The position numbers were made by a program, and so were the translations under genes. The notes beneath the pieces were generated by a model. The model worked only from the letters and a program-made list of their open reading frames with translations. It had not been told where the DNA came from and did no database searches. A stretch of 64,000 nt of DNA from Paenalicyclobacillus ferrooxydans (GTDB lineage: Bacteria > Bacillota > Bacilli > Alicyclobacillales > Alicyclobacillaceae). Where the stretch lies: assembly GCF_001399675.1 (NCBI RefSeq), contig NZ_LJCO01000042.1:62001-126000 (forward strand). The letters run 5' to 3'. Positions 53,324 to 62,838 of the stretch are shown here, piece by piece (position 1 is the first letter of the stretch; each line of letters starts with the position of its first letter).

Positions 53324-53569
53324 ATGGTTCGGACCGAGATTGAATCCATACGAAATCGAGTCGCTAAGCCAAGTGCCACGAGTTGGTTCTGGCAAGGTAT
53401 TGAAGTAATCGACGCCATGGCTGCGGCAGTCGATACACTCAACACGGTACACATCGCGATGGCCCTTGATTTCAAAGCATATTCACGTTACATCCCACAA
53501 AAGAAATACAGCCTGCGGATCCATCATCCGCAGGCTGAAGATAGCTGTTGTTCTTTCGAACGTTGTTAG
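53324..53569 (+). CDS. Possible small ORF
   Basis: Frame of 81 codons from ATG 53324, with protein-like composition in the middle (IEVIDAMAAAVDTLNTVHIA). It runs through the terminator hairpin at 53509, which argues against its C-terminal part. No family recognised. Confidence 0.25.
   Translation: MVRTEIESIRNRVAKPSATSWFWQGIEVIDAMAAAVDTLNTVHIAMALDFKAYSRYIPQKKYSLRIHHPQAEDSCCSFERC
53509..53537 (-). terminator. Intrinsic terminator of the sedolisin gene
   Basis: CAGCCTGCGGAT and ATCCGCAGGCTG are perfect 12-base arms with a 5-base loop. On the minus strand a T-rich tail (TATTTCTTTTG) follows, 29 bases after the protease stop. The stem shares its core with the hairpin at 53051. Confidence 0.85.
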
Positions 53570-55500
53570 TTCCCACTCTTGAAGTCTTGCGCCAAAGCAT
53601 ACACATTTGGCGTTCCGAGTCCAGTGGCTGGGTTATACACAGTGCCTTTAGTGCCCGTGTAGTATTCGTTGTCATTGTTTGGTCCGGTTGCATTGAGCGG
53701 CGTGAATGGTGAATGGCTGCTCGTGGCAAAGTGGTAGATCTGCGGGTTCCAGAAGCCAACCCGACCACCTGCATATTCGTTGATAAGCGCCGTGATGCCG
53801 TTCAACTGCGGAGCAACGAAGCTGGTACCGCCGTATTGCGCCCAGTCTTGCGACGGAGACGAACCATACAGGTTCGAGTAGACTGCGTAACCTGTCTGCG
53901 GATCGGCATCCATCGAGAGGTCAGGCAGTGCTCGGCCTGAGCCTTGTCCCTGTACAATCTCAGGGTTCGGATGGAAGGTCCAGGATGTGTTGTTCTGAGT
54001 CGGTGTCAGCCACTGAACAGCGGTGAAACGATTCACACCAGGGACGCCTTGTTGATACCACGGTGTTGCGTAAACCGTGCTGTATCCCCCGCCGCCTCCG
54101 CTGATGAAGGACTCTGCAGCGGTCGCCTCATTGACACCATATGCTGCCTCCAGGATCGGCCAGAGGTAATCCCATCCCCATGCGCGTTCAGCTGGCACCG
54201 TGACAGTCCCAAGCGATCCGTAGTTCTGCGTCCCAGCGAGCGTTGTCCCGCCAGCTGCCGTGATGTACGGGCTGTCTGCAGGTGAGTCGACCGACAGGTC
54301 TGTCGTGCCAAGGTCGCGTGATGCCGTGTAGGCACCGGAATCGCCAGCTGAAGCGAACATCGAGATGCCCTGAGCTGCAGCTTCTTGTGCGATCTCGTTA
54401 AACACCTGCGAGTAATTGACACTCTCTTGGCCGGTTGAAATAGAGTAGTTGACCGCGTCTTCGCTCTCGCCCCAACTGGCCGAAATAGAGCCGGCAACGT
54501 TCTGGTTTACTGCCGTGAAGAACGCGTCTGCAAATCCGTAGTCGGTGTTTGGAGCCTGGTAGACTTGTATGTTTGCGTCGGGTGCAATCGCACCGGACTG
54601 CTCTACATCAAGAGCCGTCTCATCTGATCCTGCACTCAAGCTCGGGGCACCGGGGCCCCCGTCGACGTTGTTCACCGTGATCCGCTTCTGACTCACCTTT
54701 AGTCCGATGTTCTTCCAGTAGTCGTACGCATCGGGTGTGTTCAATGCCGCCAATGTGACAATACCAATCGTCTGCCCTTGGCCGAGGTCACCCTGTTGAA
54801 TCAGTGGCTTGACATTGTAGTGGCTTTCGAGATTAGACGGTAACAGTCCGTACTGTTCTGCGGATGATTTGCTTGCAGAGGTCGTTGGCTGCACCGCTGG
54901 CTTGGCGATGTTCGATGCAAAGTTGCCGTAGTTCGTCAGCCCGAGCACAGCCAAGACGGGACCAGCCACGGCACTTGGCATCTTCGGTGCCTGAGCACCG
55001 TGGAATTTCTTGCCCTTGTAATCCATGTTCTGCAGAACAACGCCGAATGCGCTGTCAAACTGACCCGCTGTCCCCGTCGCTGTGATATTCAGGTTGTCTT
55101 GATATACAGATGTCTTGATACCGTATTGCGCCAGGTAGGACGTAATTGCGCTGATGACCGCGGGTGATTGGCCATACTTCTGCGCAAACTGACTGACGGA
55201 GAGATACTTTCTAAAGTTTGCCGATCCCGGTGTGGTCTGCCCCTGAATCAACTGCTGTAATTGGCTCTCATTTTGTGTGCGCAGAACGATGCTGACAGTT
55301 ACCGGTGTATCTGCAGGCGTGTTGCCAAAGACCTGTGCCTGTTGTAGCACCTGTGAGCCTACACCCTGTGGAACCTCCACAGATGATGACGATGAAGCAG
55401 CCATGGCAGGCGACGCGATCGCCAAAAATGGCACTCCCGACAGCGCAACCACCGCTAACGCTTTCGTCCAGTGCCTGCTCCCTGATTTACTCTTTTTCAT
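53566..55500 (-). CDS. Sedolisin (kumamolisin-type, S53) secreted serine protease
   Basis: A 644-residue pre-pro-protease, active at acid pH in known relatives. A signal peptide ends near residue 34 (ASPAMA). The pro-domain (about 45-205) is the Pro-kumamolisin type (QTTPGSANFRKYLSVSQFAQ). The catalytic triad is E294 and D298 (GSDETALDVE) and S560 (YGGTSFVAP), with oxyanion D387 (ASAGDSGA). The calcium site is near the C-terminus (NPATGLGTPNV). The ATG follows GGGGGTG closely. A terminator lies 29 bases after the stop. It degrades extracellular protein for nutrients. The family is typical of Alicyclobacillus. Confidence 0.95.
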   Translation of the reverse strand: MKKSKSGSRHWTKALAVVALSGVPFLAIASPAMAASSSSSVEVPQGVGSQVLQQAQVFGNTPADTPVTVSIVLRTQNESQLQQLIQGQTTPGSANFRKYLSVSQFAQKYGQSPAVISAITSYLAQYGIKTSVYQDNLNITATGTAGQFDSAFGVVLQNMDYKGKKFHGAQAPKMPSAVAGPVLAVLGLTNYGNFASNIAKPAVQPTTSASKSSAEQYGLLPSNLESHYNVKPLIQQGDLGQGQTIGIVTLAALNTPDAYDYWKNIGLKVSQKRITVNNVDGGPGAPSLSAGSDETALDVEQSGAIAPDANIQVYQAPNTDYGFADAFFTAVNQNVAGSISASWGESEDAVNYSISTGQESVNYSQVFNEIAQEAAAQGISMFASAGDSGAYTASRDLGTTDLSVDSPADSPYITAAGGTTLAGTQNYGSLGTVTVPAERAWGWDYLWPILEAAYGVNEATAAESFISGGGGGYSTVYATPWYQQGVPGVNRFTAVQWLTPTQNNTSWTFHPNPEIVQGQGSGRALPDLSMDADPQTGYAVYSNLYGSSPSQDWAQYGGTSFVAPQLNGITALINEYAGGRVGFWNPQIYHFATSSHSPFTPLNATGPNNDNEYYTGTKGTVYNPATGLGTPNVYALAQDFKSGN

Positions 55501-56015
55501 CCTGACACCCCCAGATGTTATGTAAATATTGTCCTAACGTTATATATCTTCAATAATAAATCGCAGAATCCTACCAAGATTAATATTTATTGAAATACTG
55601 CGCCGAAGTCTTGTAGCCCATCAATGGCAGGCTTCCGCTGCGTAACAGTTACGATGGCTCGAAAACGGCAGCCAACCGTTACGCAACGGTTACGATGGCT
55701 CGAAAGGTGCTATGGGAATTGGGTCGTTAGAAAAACTCCCGTACCCGGGTTGGTTCATCGTGAGTCTGGAATAGGAGAACGCATCGTTGAAGCAGCATGT
55801 GAACCTGACTTTGGAGGAGCGCCGGTCGGCGCGACAAATACAATTCGGGGGTTATCGAGCGAACGTTTAGACGCTTACCTTAAGAACGTGAGAGGTCCAG
55901 GACCCCTTTCGGGGCCCACATGGAGTTGATTCAATGGGGGTCAGTATGTATGAGGTATTGAGGTATTGAGTTGCATACTTTATTGGCGCCGATGATGACG
56001 CAGCATTGTAATGTG
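55501..56015. other. Intergenic region upstream of the sedolisin gene
   Basis: This 515-base region should hold the protease promoter at its left. It contains two 24-bp direct repeats (55641-55664 and 55682-55705, core TTACGATGGCTCGAAA) and a small inverted pair AACCGTT/AACGGTT between them. The rightward frame 55624-55929 covers the repeats and is unlikely to be a gene. Confidence 0.5.
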
Positions 56016-56474
56016 CTACTGCGTCTGTGCACCTACCAAGTTTTTATACCAAGGCAGAAACTGCTTGGCCACGTTTTTGCGGATCTTCTCCTCGTCGAAC
56101 GGACCCGAGTACACTGGTTTGTCATCTGTCCATTCTCCCCAGTTCCCCATCGTTCCATGGAGCTCTTCCCATTTTCCGTCGGTGACATTCACTGTAACCT
56201 TGTTCTGCGCACAGGTGGCCGACACTGCGAATTCCGTGGAATCGGCAGACGAAGCATGAAGGATAAACCCTGTGCTGCCATCGGATGGATGTACTACACG
56301 CAGGTTTTCATCTCCTCTGACACATTCACGTGCGATTTCGTCCAAGAGCAGTTGGACGGTTCTCTCCAGTTCATCGGTTTCTTGCTGATTCATATGTTGA
56401 AATGCTTGCTTTGTCATTGCTTCGGATTCTGCAGACTTCCGAACTCTCTCCATCTCATGTTGAAACTCATTCAT
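56016..56474 (-). CDS. Hypothetical acidic protein
   Basis: A 152-residue protein, helical at first (ETDELERTVQLLLDEIAREC) and then beta-rich (GFILHASSADSTEFAVSA; KVTVNVTDGKWEEL), ending with KNVAKQFLPWYKNL. No signal peptide, membrane segment or catalytic motif is visible. GAGGTG lies ten bases before the ATG. I do not recognise the family. It faces the esterase gene divergently. Confidence 0.65.
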   Translation of the reverse strand: MNEFQHEMERVRKSAESEAMTKQAFQHMNQQETDELERTVQLLLDEIARECVRGDENLRVVHPSDGSTGFILHASSADSTEFAVSATCAQNKVTVNVTDGKWEELHGTMGNWGEWTDDKPVYSGPFDEEKIRKNVAKQFLPWYKNLVGAQTQ

Positions 56475-56868
56475 ATCTTAGGCACCTCGTTTACGCGTGG
56501 TCATTGTTTATGCATCTTCATTGTTTATTTACAATACCCAGATTGATCCAAGGCATACACCGAAGCACTGGATCTATCGTGAAATCATCAGATCAATTGG
56601 GCAGTAATTGTCGAAGCATCAGTAATAATCAGAGATCGTCCTTCATGCGATCACCCCGTAGCATGCCCTCATGACTAACCTTCATGACTAACCTTCATGA
56701 CTAACCTTCATGACTAACCCTCATCAACAATCCTCATCAAGAATCCTCATATAGAGCCTGCGGTCATCATGAACAGCGTGATAGTCTGTTCTTTATAGTT
56801 TAATTTACAGATATATTTGATATATAAAATCTTTCAAAATGCGGTCATCAGATTTGGAGGTGGTTGAA
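56475..56868. other. Divergent intergenic region
   Basis: AT-rich DNA between the hypothetical gene and the esterase. It contains the 13-bp array at 56669. The esterase promoter should be in the last 80 bases (AT-rich TTTATAGTTTAATT). Confidence 0.45.
56669..56759. repeat. 13-bp tandem array decaying rightward
   Basis: Seven units of exactly 13 bases. The first four are TCATGACTAACCT with one change, then TCATCAACAATCC, TCATCAAGAATCC and TCATATAGAGCCT. Period is kept while sequence decays toward the esterase promoter. Confidence 0.8.
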
Positions 56869-57972
56869 TTGGATAATAAAGTACATCCAGATTTGCAGCC
56901 AATGTTTGCTCAGATTCCCGTGATTGATTTTACAGACCTAGAAACGATCCGAAGTCCGAGTATTCTCCCCCCGGCCGAGAGGGTAGCAGGTGTCGTGATA
57001 TCGGATCGGGAGATTCCAGGTCCGGACGGCGCGCCCACCGTATGGATACGAGTCTATGAACCAGTCGGGAAGGAAGCTGACATCCCCGCGGTCTTATGGA
57101 TCCACGGCGGCGGCTACATCCTTGGCACGCATGAACAGGACGATGGGCTTTGCCAGCGTTTTGTCGATGAGGGAAAGTGTCTAGTTGCATCGGTCAACTA
57201 TCGGTTGGCCCCCGAGCACCCATTCCCGGCTGCAATTGAAGACTGCTATGCGGCACTGAAGTGGCTGGCAGATTCCGCTGAGGAGCTTGGTGTGGATAGG
57301 AATCGGATCGCCATCGCGGGAGCGAGTGCAGGCGGCGGGCTGACGGCCGCACTCGCCTTATTAGCACGCGACAGGGGTGGGCCGTCCATCTGCTTCCAGA
57401 TGCCGCTTTACCCGATGCTTGACGACCGAAATGTGACGCCCTCGAGCCATGAGATTAGGGACGAACGGGTGTGGAACCGGCAGACAAACATCGCTGCATG
57501 GCAGATGTACTTAACCGGTTCGGTGAGCGGTGACGGTCGCGGCAGTATGGACGGCAGTGCAGGTGATGCAGCGGATGCAGGTGGCGGTGCAGGCGCGAGC
57601 AGCAGCACGGATGTTGGTGCAAGGGGTGCGCTCGTGACTGGTCGGCTGGACGTGGGCTCAGATACCGGGTCGGCAGCAGTATCCCCATATGCAGCACCAA
57701 CGCGGGCTGAGGACCTGTCAGGCTTGCCGCCCTGCTACACGTGTGTGGGCGGCGCAGACGTGTTCCGCGATGAGACCATCGAGTACGTAACTCGGTTGCA
57801 ACAGGCTGGCGTACCGGTCGAGTTTCATATCTACCCGGGCGGCTTCCACGGCTTTGAGCTATTCGTACCGGATGCGCCGATCAGCCAACGGGCAGTCAAC
57901 GAGTATGTAGGTGCATTGGTGCGGGGACTTCAGCCGGTGAATGCGAACCTGCGGTGGACACCCTCACCTTAA
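56869..57972 (+). CDS. HSL-family carboxylesterase with a low-complexity insertion
   Basis: An alpha/beta-hydrolase of the hormone-sensitive lipase family, 367 residues. The oxyanion loop HGGG is at 79-82, nucleophile S153 in GASAG, D297 (ADVFRDE) and H327 (GGFHGFE). It hydrolyses short-chain esters in the cytoplasm. Between about 218 and 270 lies a Gly/Ala/Ser/Asp-rich insertion with GC-rich codons (GSAGDAADAGGGAGAS) that family members, normally ~310 residues, lack. The TTG at 56869 stands eight bases after GGAGG; the track ATG at 56839 precedes that site. Otherwise the protein looks functional. Confidence 0.9.
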   Translation: MDNKVHPDLQPMFAQIPVIDFTDLETIRSPSILPPAERVAGVVISDREIPGPDGAPTVWIRVYEPVGKEADIPAVLWIHGGGYILGTHEQDDGLCQRFVDEGKCLVASVNYRLAPEHPFPAAIEDCYAALKWLADSAEELGVDRNRIAIAGASAGGGLTAALALLARDRGGPSICFQMPLYPMLDDRNVTPSSHEIRDERVWNRQTNIAAWQMYLTGSVSGDGRGSMDGSAGDAADAGGGAGASSSTDVGARGALVTGRLDVGSDTGSAAVSPYAAPTRAEDLSGLPPCYTCVGGADVFRDETIEYVTRLQQAGVPVEFHIYPGGFHGFELFVPDAPISQRAVNEYVGALVRGLQPVNANLRWTPSP

Positions 57973-58068
57973 GCTAATAGCTGTCGGTACTTTCGCCATT
58001 CTGGAATTTCACCATTCTGGACTTTCACCATATTGATATCGCCCATTGCCGAGCGCATCACGCCAAAC

Positions 58069-58095
58069 AGGCCCACGGAGGGATTCCGTGGGCCT
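58069..58095. terminator. Hairpin between convergent genes
   Basis: AGGCCCACGGA and TCCGTGGGCCT are perfect 11-base arms with a 5-base loop, between the ends of the esterase and symporter genes. There is little T-tract, so strength is uncertain. Confidence 0.6.
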
Positions 58096-58186
58096 GCGCT
58101 CGTTCAACGTCTATGTCACATGATTGTTTTTGTACTCTCTGCTGTTCCCGTCGCTGTGAAACTCAGGTTGTCCTGTCAAACCGTCA

Positions 58187-59626
58187 TCAGGACTGTGCCG
58201 CGCTCGTGACCTGATTCCGCGATACGTCACGCGTAGCTGCGGAGACAACCAAAACCACAATGAAGTTCACGAGGAGTGCCCAGAAACCTGAGTTGAGGCC
58301 GAACACCAGCGATTGTTTGGTCATGGTAAAGTACACGACCATGGCCACGCCGACCAGAATTCCGGCAAACGCACCCGGTTTGCTGACTGCGCGGCGTGCA
58401 AAAATACTCAGCAACAGGGTCGGGAAAAACTGTGAAACAAAGTTGTAACCCATGAGCAGCAAGGCGACAATCGCAGCATTACTGTGAATGGAGAACAAGA
58501 ACGTAACTGCCGCCACGACCCAAACCATCACACGCGCCACAACCTGCACCTGTTTTGGTGAGGCATTGCCCACGATGGGACGATAGATGTTTTCTGCAAT
58601 TAAGGTGCCGGCAGCCATCAACATTAAGGAACCCGGGACAATGGCCGTCAACACGCCAGCACCGCCGATGATCCCTACGAACCAACCTGGGAACACCTTT
58701 TGAACCGCGACGAGCAGTGCCAGGTTTGTATTTTTTAAGCCTGGTGTAATCAAGATTGCTGCGAATCCTGCAAAGAAGACAAACAGCAGAATCAGTTGAT
58801 AGAGTGGAAGGAAGATTGCATTCTTCCGGAAAACACGTTCATGTTTGGCTGTGTAGACTGCACCAAAGGCGTGTGGCCACATATAAAACCCGAGGCCTGT
58901 CAGGGCGACCGTAGAGATAAACCACGGAACTCCCATTCCCTTGGCACCAAGCGTCAAGAAACCTGGCTTTTCAGCGTTGATTTTTGTAAACATGGCGTGA
59001 AATCCACCCACATGCATCGGCAAAGCAATACCAATGATAATCACAACCGTGAGAATGGTAATGTCTTTGAGTACAGCTGTCCATGCTGTTCCGTGAATGC
59101 CGCTCAAGGTGACATAGAATGCCAGGACAATCATCGCGATCCCAATCGCAACCGACTGATGGATAGCCCCGTAGGATGCGGTTTCCACTATCAAACCAAG
59201 GCCTGTCATTTGTGACTGCAAATATGGAACGATAGCCACGACGCCAACGACGGCAACGAGAATGCCAAGCCATTTGCTGTCAAACTTCTTATTAAAAAAG
59301 TCCGGTTGAGAAATGAGATTGTGTTCCTTGGCGTATCTCCAGACGGGTGGGAGCAAGAAATAAGACAAGAGGTAGGCCACAGCCCCATACGCAAGAATGT
59401 ACGCGGTCGGACCACCCGTTCCATACGCCCAGCCGCTGCCGCCTAGGAAAGTGAAGGTGGTATAGATTTCGCCGGCGAGCAGCAAGAACACGAACAAAAC
59501 ACCAAATCCACGTCCGCCGACACTCCACTGTTCCAGGCTCATCTTTTTCCGTCGGTGAGACAGCACGGCCAATATCAGTGCAATGACGATGGTGCCAAAT
59601 ATGATAACAATCGGCGCTGTATGCAT
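58187..59626 (-). CDS. Sodium:solute symporter family protein
   Basis: A 479-residue SSF transporter with about 13 membrane segments. Family marks are WSVGGRGFGVLFVFLLLAGE near the first loop and YTTFTFLGGSGWAYG; GLGFYMWPHAFGAVYTAK matches the middle signature. The ATG at 59626 follows GAGGGG by ten bases; the track start at 59659 overlaps the previous gene. It lies four bases after the DUF3311 gene, a pair often found together. With M20 hydrolases around it, a carboxylate or amino-acid substrate is likely. Confidence 0.9.
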   Translation of the reverse strand: MHTAPIVIIFGTIVIALILAVLSHRRKKMSLEQWSVGGRGFGVLFVFLLLAGEIYTTFTFLGGSGWAYGTGGPTAYILAYGAVAYLLSYFLLPPVWRYAKEHNLISQPDFFNKKFDSKWLGILVAVVGVVAIVPYLQSQMTGLGLIVETASYGAIHQSVAIGIAMIVLAFYVTLSGIHGTAWTAVLKDITILTVVIIIGIALPMHVGGFHAMFTKINAEKPGFLTLGAKGMGVPWFISTVALTGLGFYMWPHAFGAVYTAKHERVFRKNAIFLPLYQLILLFVFFAGFAAILITPGLKNTNLALLVAVQKVFPGWFVGIIGGAGVLTAIVPGSLMLMAAGTLIAENIYRPIVGNASPKQVQVVARVMVWVVAAVTFLFSIHSNAAIVALLLMGYNFVSQFFPTLLLSIFARRAVSKPGAFAGILVGVAMVVYFTMTKQSLVFGLNSGFWALLVNFIVVLVVSAATRDVSRNQVTSAAQS

Positions 59627-59630
59627 GGGT

Positions 59631-59822
59631 TCACTTCCCCTCTTTGTTGGTTGGATCAAACTTATAAACGATAGCCATGCAGACGGAAGTCACAACGATA
59701 CATAAGACCATGTAGAAAAAGAGAAATGGCATGCCAAGTACAATCGGTGTTGCGTGATTTGCAAAGGCCACGCCAACGAAAATGAACAACAGGGGAACGA
59801 GTGTCAACCAGCGGATCGCCAT
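59631..59822 (-). CDS. DUF3311 small membrane protein
   Basis: A 63-residue protein with two membrane segments (LTLVPLLFIFVGVAFAN and MPFLFFYMVLCIVVTSVCMA) and a polar tail, matching DUF3311. Such proteins are usually encoded just before an SSF symporter and may be a subunit of it; four bases separate the two here. ATG 59822 has AAGGGGG nine bases upstream. Confidence 0.8.
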   Translation of the reverse strand: MAIRWLTLVPLLFIFVGVAFANHATPIVLGMPFLFFYMVLCIVVTSVCMAIVYKFDPTNKEGK

Positions 59823-59887
59823 ATCAGGCAACCCCCTTTCCATTTGATATGCGTATCGTTTACTCTCGCATTTGCGATACCTATCAT

Positions 59888-61072
59888 TTACGCTCCCATC
59901 GTTTTCAGAACGATGTTCACGAATGACTCGACGCCGATTGGCAGTGCATCTTCATCGATGGTGAATTTGGGGTGATGATGTGGATACACGATGCCTTTGT
60001 CCGCGTTACCGGCACCCACGTAGAAAAAGCTCCCTGGGATCACTTGTTGATATGCGGAGAAGTCTTCCCCGCCCATCTGCTGCTCTCCCTCGACCACAAC
60101 ATCCTCACCAAAGGTTTCAACGAGTGCTGTGCGCACCTTCTCGGTGACCGCCGCATCATTGATGACGGCTGCGTACCCCTTCTCATAGCTGAACTCATAA
60201 GACGCGCCGTGGGCCTCCGTGACTCCTTTGATGATCCGCTCCATATGCATCGGCACTTCATTTCGCAGCTCGGGTTTGAAAGACCGAACGGTTCCGGCCA
60301 TCTCCACCTTCTCCGGGATGATGTTGTGTGCGGTTCCAGCGTGGAACTGAGTAATGGACAGCACCAGCGGATCGAGCGGATCAAAATTCCGTGAGACAAT
60401 GTGTTGCAGGTTGGTGACGACTTGGGCGGCGATCACGACGGGATCGATGGTGAAATGCGGCTGTGCCGCATGGCCGCCCTTCCCTTGGATGCTGATATGA
60501 AACGCGTCGGATGCAGCCATAAACGGGCCGGGGCGCACGGCGATTTTTCCAATCTCAAGCGGAGACCAAAGGTGAATTCCGATGACCGCCTCAACACCTT
60601 CTAACACACCTGCATCGACCATCTGCTGTGCACCGCCAGGAAACAGTTCCTCCGCATGCTGGAAGATAAACCGGACTTCCCCGTGAATTTGGTCTTTGAG
60701 TTGAGTGAGAATCTTGGCCGTACCAAGCAGCATCGCGGTATGGCCATCATGTCCGCACGCGTGCATCTTGCCAGGCGTCTTGGATGTGAATTCGAATGCG
60801 TTTTCTTCGTTGATCGGCAGCGCGTCCATATCCGCGCGGATGCCAAGGACTGGACCTAGATGGCTCCCTTTCAACTTTGCGAGCACACTGGTTTTGGTTG
60901 GCCGTGTCACTTCCAGTCCGTCAAATGTCATCAGCGTGTCATAGACAAACTGGGATGTTTCTGCCTCTTCAAACGACAATTCGGGGTTCTCATGCAGATG
61001 ACGACGCCATTTCACGACGTCTTCTTGCACAGCTGCGACATATGATTTCATATCTGAGAGGTTGATGGACAT
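59888..61072 (-). CDS. M20 family amidohydrolase (N-acyl-amino acid/hippurate type)
   Basis: A zinc or manganese peptidase-fold hydrolase of 394 residues, full length. Metal-site blocks: ADMDALPINEE, MHACGHDGHTAML, FIFQHAEELFPGG and, at the end, MGGEDFSAYQ. It cleaves N-acyl amino acids or small peptides in the cytoplasm. AAAGGAG stands ten bases before the ATG. It heads the leftward set with DUF3311 and the symporter. Upstream are four 22-bp repeats. Confidence 0.92.
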   Translation of the reverse strand: MSINLSDMKSYVAAVQEDVVKWRRHLHENPELSFEEAETSQFVYDTLMTFDGLEVTRPTKTSVLAKLKGSHLGPVLGIRADMDALPINEENAFEFTSKTPGKMHACGHDGHTAMLLGTAKILTQLKDQIHGEVRFIFQHAEELFPGGAQQMVDAGVLEGVEAVIGIHLWSPLEIGKIAVRPGPFMAASDAFHISIQGKGGHAAQPHFTIDPVVIAAQVVTNLQHIVSRNFDPLDPLVLSITQFHAGTAHNIIPEKVEMAGTVRSFKPELRNEVPMHMERIIKGVTEAHGASYEFSYEKGYAAVINDAAVTEKVRTALVETFGEDVVVEGEQQMGGEDFSAYQQVIPGSFFYVGAGNADKGIVYPHHHPKFTIDEDALPIGVESFVNIVLKTMGA

Positions 61073-61098
61073 GATGCTCGTCTCCTTTACGTGATGAC

Positions 61099-61187
61099 TT
61101 ACCGGCTGAGGTGTTACGGCTTGCCGGCTGAGGTGTCATAGCTTGCCGTTTGGGATGTTACGACTGACCGGTTGAGATGTCTGACGA
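61099..61187. repeat. Four imperfect 22-bp tandem repeats upstream of the M20 gene
   Basis: The word (A/G)CCGG(C/T)TGAG(G/A)TGT recurs every 22 bases (cores at 61102, 61124, 61146, 61168), just upstream of the M20 gene's ribosome site. It may be in the leader or regulatory. Confidence 0.6.
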
Positions 61188-61459
61188 CCTCACTTTTTGT
61201 CCGCTGCGGGAACGAAAAAGGGGGCACTCTCACACTTTCAATTTACGGTTCATTTTCGGCTCAGCGAGAATGCTCTTATAATAGCATCTATTGAAATTAT
61301 TCGACAAGAGTTTTTATTTTTCCGATTCAAAAATACACGATGGTCAGAATCATCGATGCAATCAGAGATGGAGTTAGAATGGTAATCAGAGGTGATGGGG
61401 ACGTCTTGGAAATGGATCGGTAATCAGAGGTGAGCCAACTTGGTGCAGTTGGCTCTATA

Positions 61460-61490
61460 AAACAAAACAGCCACCGGGCATGGTGGCTGG
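61460..61490 (-). terminator. Intrinsic terminator of the regulator gene
   Basis: Read leftward, CAGCCACC and GGTGGCTG arms close a short loop and are followed by TTTTGTTTT. It lies about 55 bases after the stop of the gene at 61544. A further pair GAGCCAAC/GTTGGCTC is at 61432-61455. Confidence 0.85.
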
Positions 61491-61543
61491 ACGAGGGTTA
61501 CCTGAATTCTGAGTGGTTACCCGAACCTGCGGGTGATGATCAT

Positions 61544-62809
61544 CTACAGACAGATGTCGTAGATTTTGCGCGGTCTTCCTCGCTGATACGCTGTCTCTTC
61601 TCCGACAATGGTCGCGAGTCCGTGTTCTTCAAGCCGCAGTAAAATTCGACGTGCACTGCGCGGGAGGATGTTGAAATACTCTGCCAATTCATTCACCGTG
61701 ATCCGCGTTGATTTACGCTTGGTCAGTACACTTGCAATTTTGGACAGTGTGAGTGCACTCAAAGGCACCTCACCGCTTAACTGTTGTAAATCCTCTCGGC
61801 CGTAGTCTAAAGGGAGCAGATCGTTCTGTTCTCCGAGTGGGGCCAGGATTGTGTTCGTCTCGAGAGCGGACGCCCAGTTCCCCGGGCCGTAAATTTGCGC
61901 CTGTTCCAGCGCCAACCGAGCCCTGTCTAGTGCCTCTCGAACGGTTGCCCCTACCCCCATACCTCCGCAGACGGAGTCATCTGCGAGCGCCGTGACCTTC
62001 GCAAACGGAGGACGTTGTGTAAAGCGACTTGTAATTTCGTCGATGACACCGCGGGTTGTGTAGACGGCCCACCGATTTGTGTGTACCTGTTGTGTCGTTC
62101 CATGCAAGTGACGAGCATATCGATGGATCGCTGCATCCAACACCTGTTCCGTTACGTCTGATCCGGTTTGCGATCGGTGAATAAGCTGAACTGCAACCTG
62201 AGCATCACGCGATACCAAGAGATTTAACGTCTTGGCCATCGTCTCCAGCACCTGTCGCACTTCGCTCTTCGTCGGTGTGATGTGCATCGCCGGAATACCG
62301 AGTTGCTGCAGCTTCAACTGAGCGGATCGCAAACATGTGACAACGGCCTTCGTTTGTCCCTGTTCCCACAGCGCCTGATGGAACCGAACCAGCTCTTCGG
62401 AATGGATGACGCCGGTATAGTGCTTTAAGTGGAGCTTCGCATCGACACCTATCTCCGATAACAGCCCGTTCATGGTGTCGGGACTCAGGGTATCAAAGCT
62501 GAGATCGGAAATATGCAGCCCTTGTTCGTGGGATAGATACAAAAGCACCTTATACAGGCCTTCACTGGAGTGCCTCGTATAAAAAATCGGGCGATCCACT
62601 TGAAGTTCCTTGGAAATCGAGAACGGTACCTGGCCGCTGCACAGCCAGGCATCGACCTCCGACAGATAGGGCCTGATCCGATCCGCTATCTCGCTTTCTT
62701 CCCAATAAACCACGGGGATCACGGTGAATTCGCCGAATTCCCTGGCAACTTGCTCGATGACTGAAAGAGAATCATCTGCACCGAGGAGTCCTAAACGGAT
62801 CTTCGCCAC
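61544..62809 (-). CDS. Winged-helix regulator with a degenerate GGDEF-like region
   Basis: A 421-residue likely transcription regulator. The first ~130 residues are Rossmann-like (KIRLGLLGADDSLSVIEQVA; VDAWLCSGQVPFSI). The middle has a GGDEF-like block (CGGMGVGATVREALDRARLA). The C-terminus is a winged helix (ITVNELAEYFNILPRSARRI; LLRLEEHGLATIVG). The GTG start follows GGAGGAG. Placed between two M20 genes, it probably governs them; the effector may be an amino acid or peptide. I do not recognise a named family. Confidence 0.75.
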   Translation of the reverse strand: MAKIRLGLLGADDSLSVIEQVAREFGEFTVIPVVYWEESEIADRIRPYLSEVDAWLCSGQVPFSISKELQVDRPIFYTRHSSEGLYKVLLYLSHEQGLHISDLSFDTLSPDTMNGLLSEIGVDAKLHLKHYTGVIHSEELVRFHQALWEQGQTKAVVTCLRSAQLKLQQLGIPAMHITPTKSEVRQVLETMAKTLNLLVSRDAQVAVQLIHRSQTGSDVTEQVLDAAIHRYARHLHGTTQQVHTNRWAVYTTRGVIDEITSRFTQRPPFAKVTALADDSVCGGMGVGATVREALDRARLALEQAQIYGPGNWASALETNTILAPLGEQNDLLPLDYGREDLQQLSGEVPLSALTLSKIASVLTKRKSTRITVNELAEYFNILPRSARRILLRLEEHGLATIVGEETAYQRGRPRKIYDICL

Positions 62810-62838
62810 AGCTACTCCTCCGTTCTTTTCATTTCAGT

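Noticed and set aside
52983-53343. Repetitive frames on both strands across the 51-bp units
   Set aside because: All arise because the unit length is divisible by three; none has a convincing start, and the frames are mutually exclusive.
55624-55929. A 101-codon rightward frame
   Set aside because: It covers two 24-bp direct repeats, has no ribosome site, and its translation is rich in Arg/Trp/Cys without family features.
61081-61250. T-box or riboswitch leader of the M20 gene
   Set aside because: The 22-bp repeats give no specifier or antiterminator structure that I can recognise.
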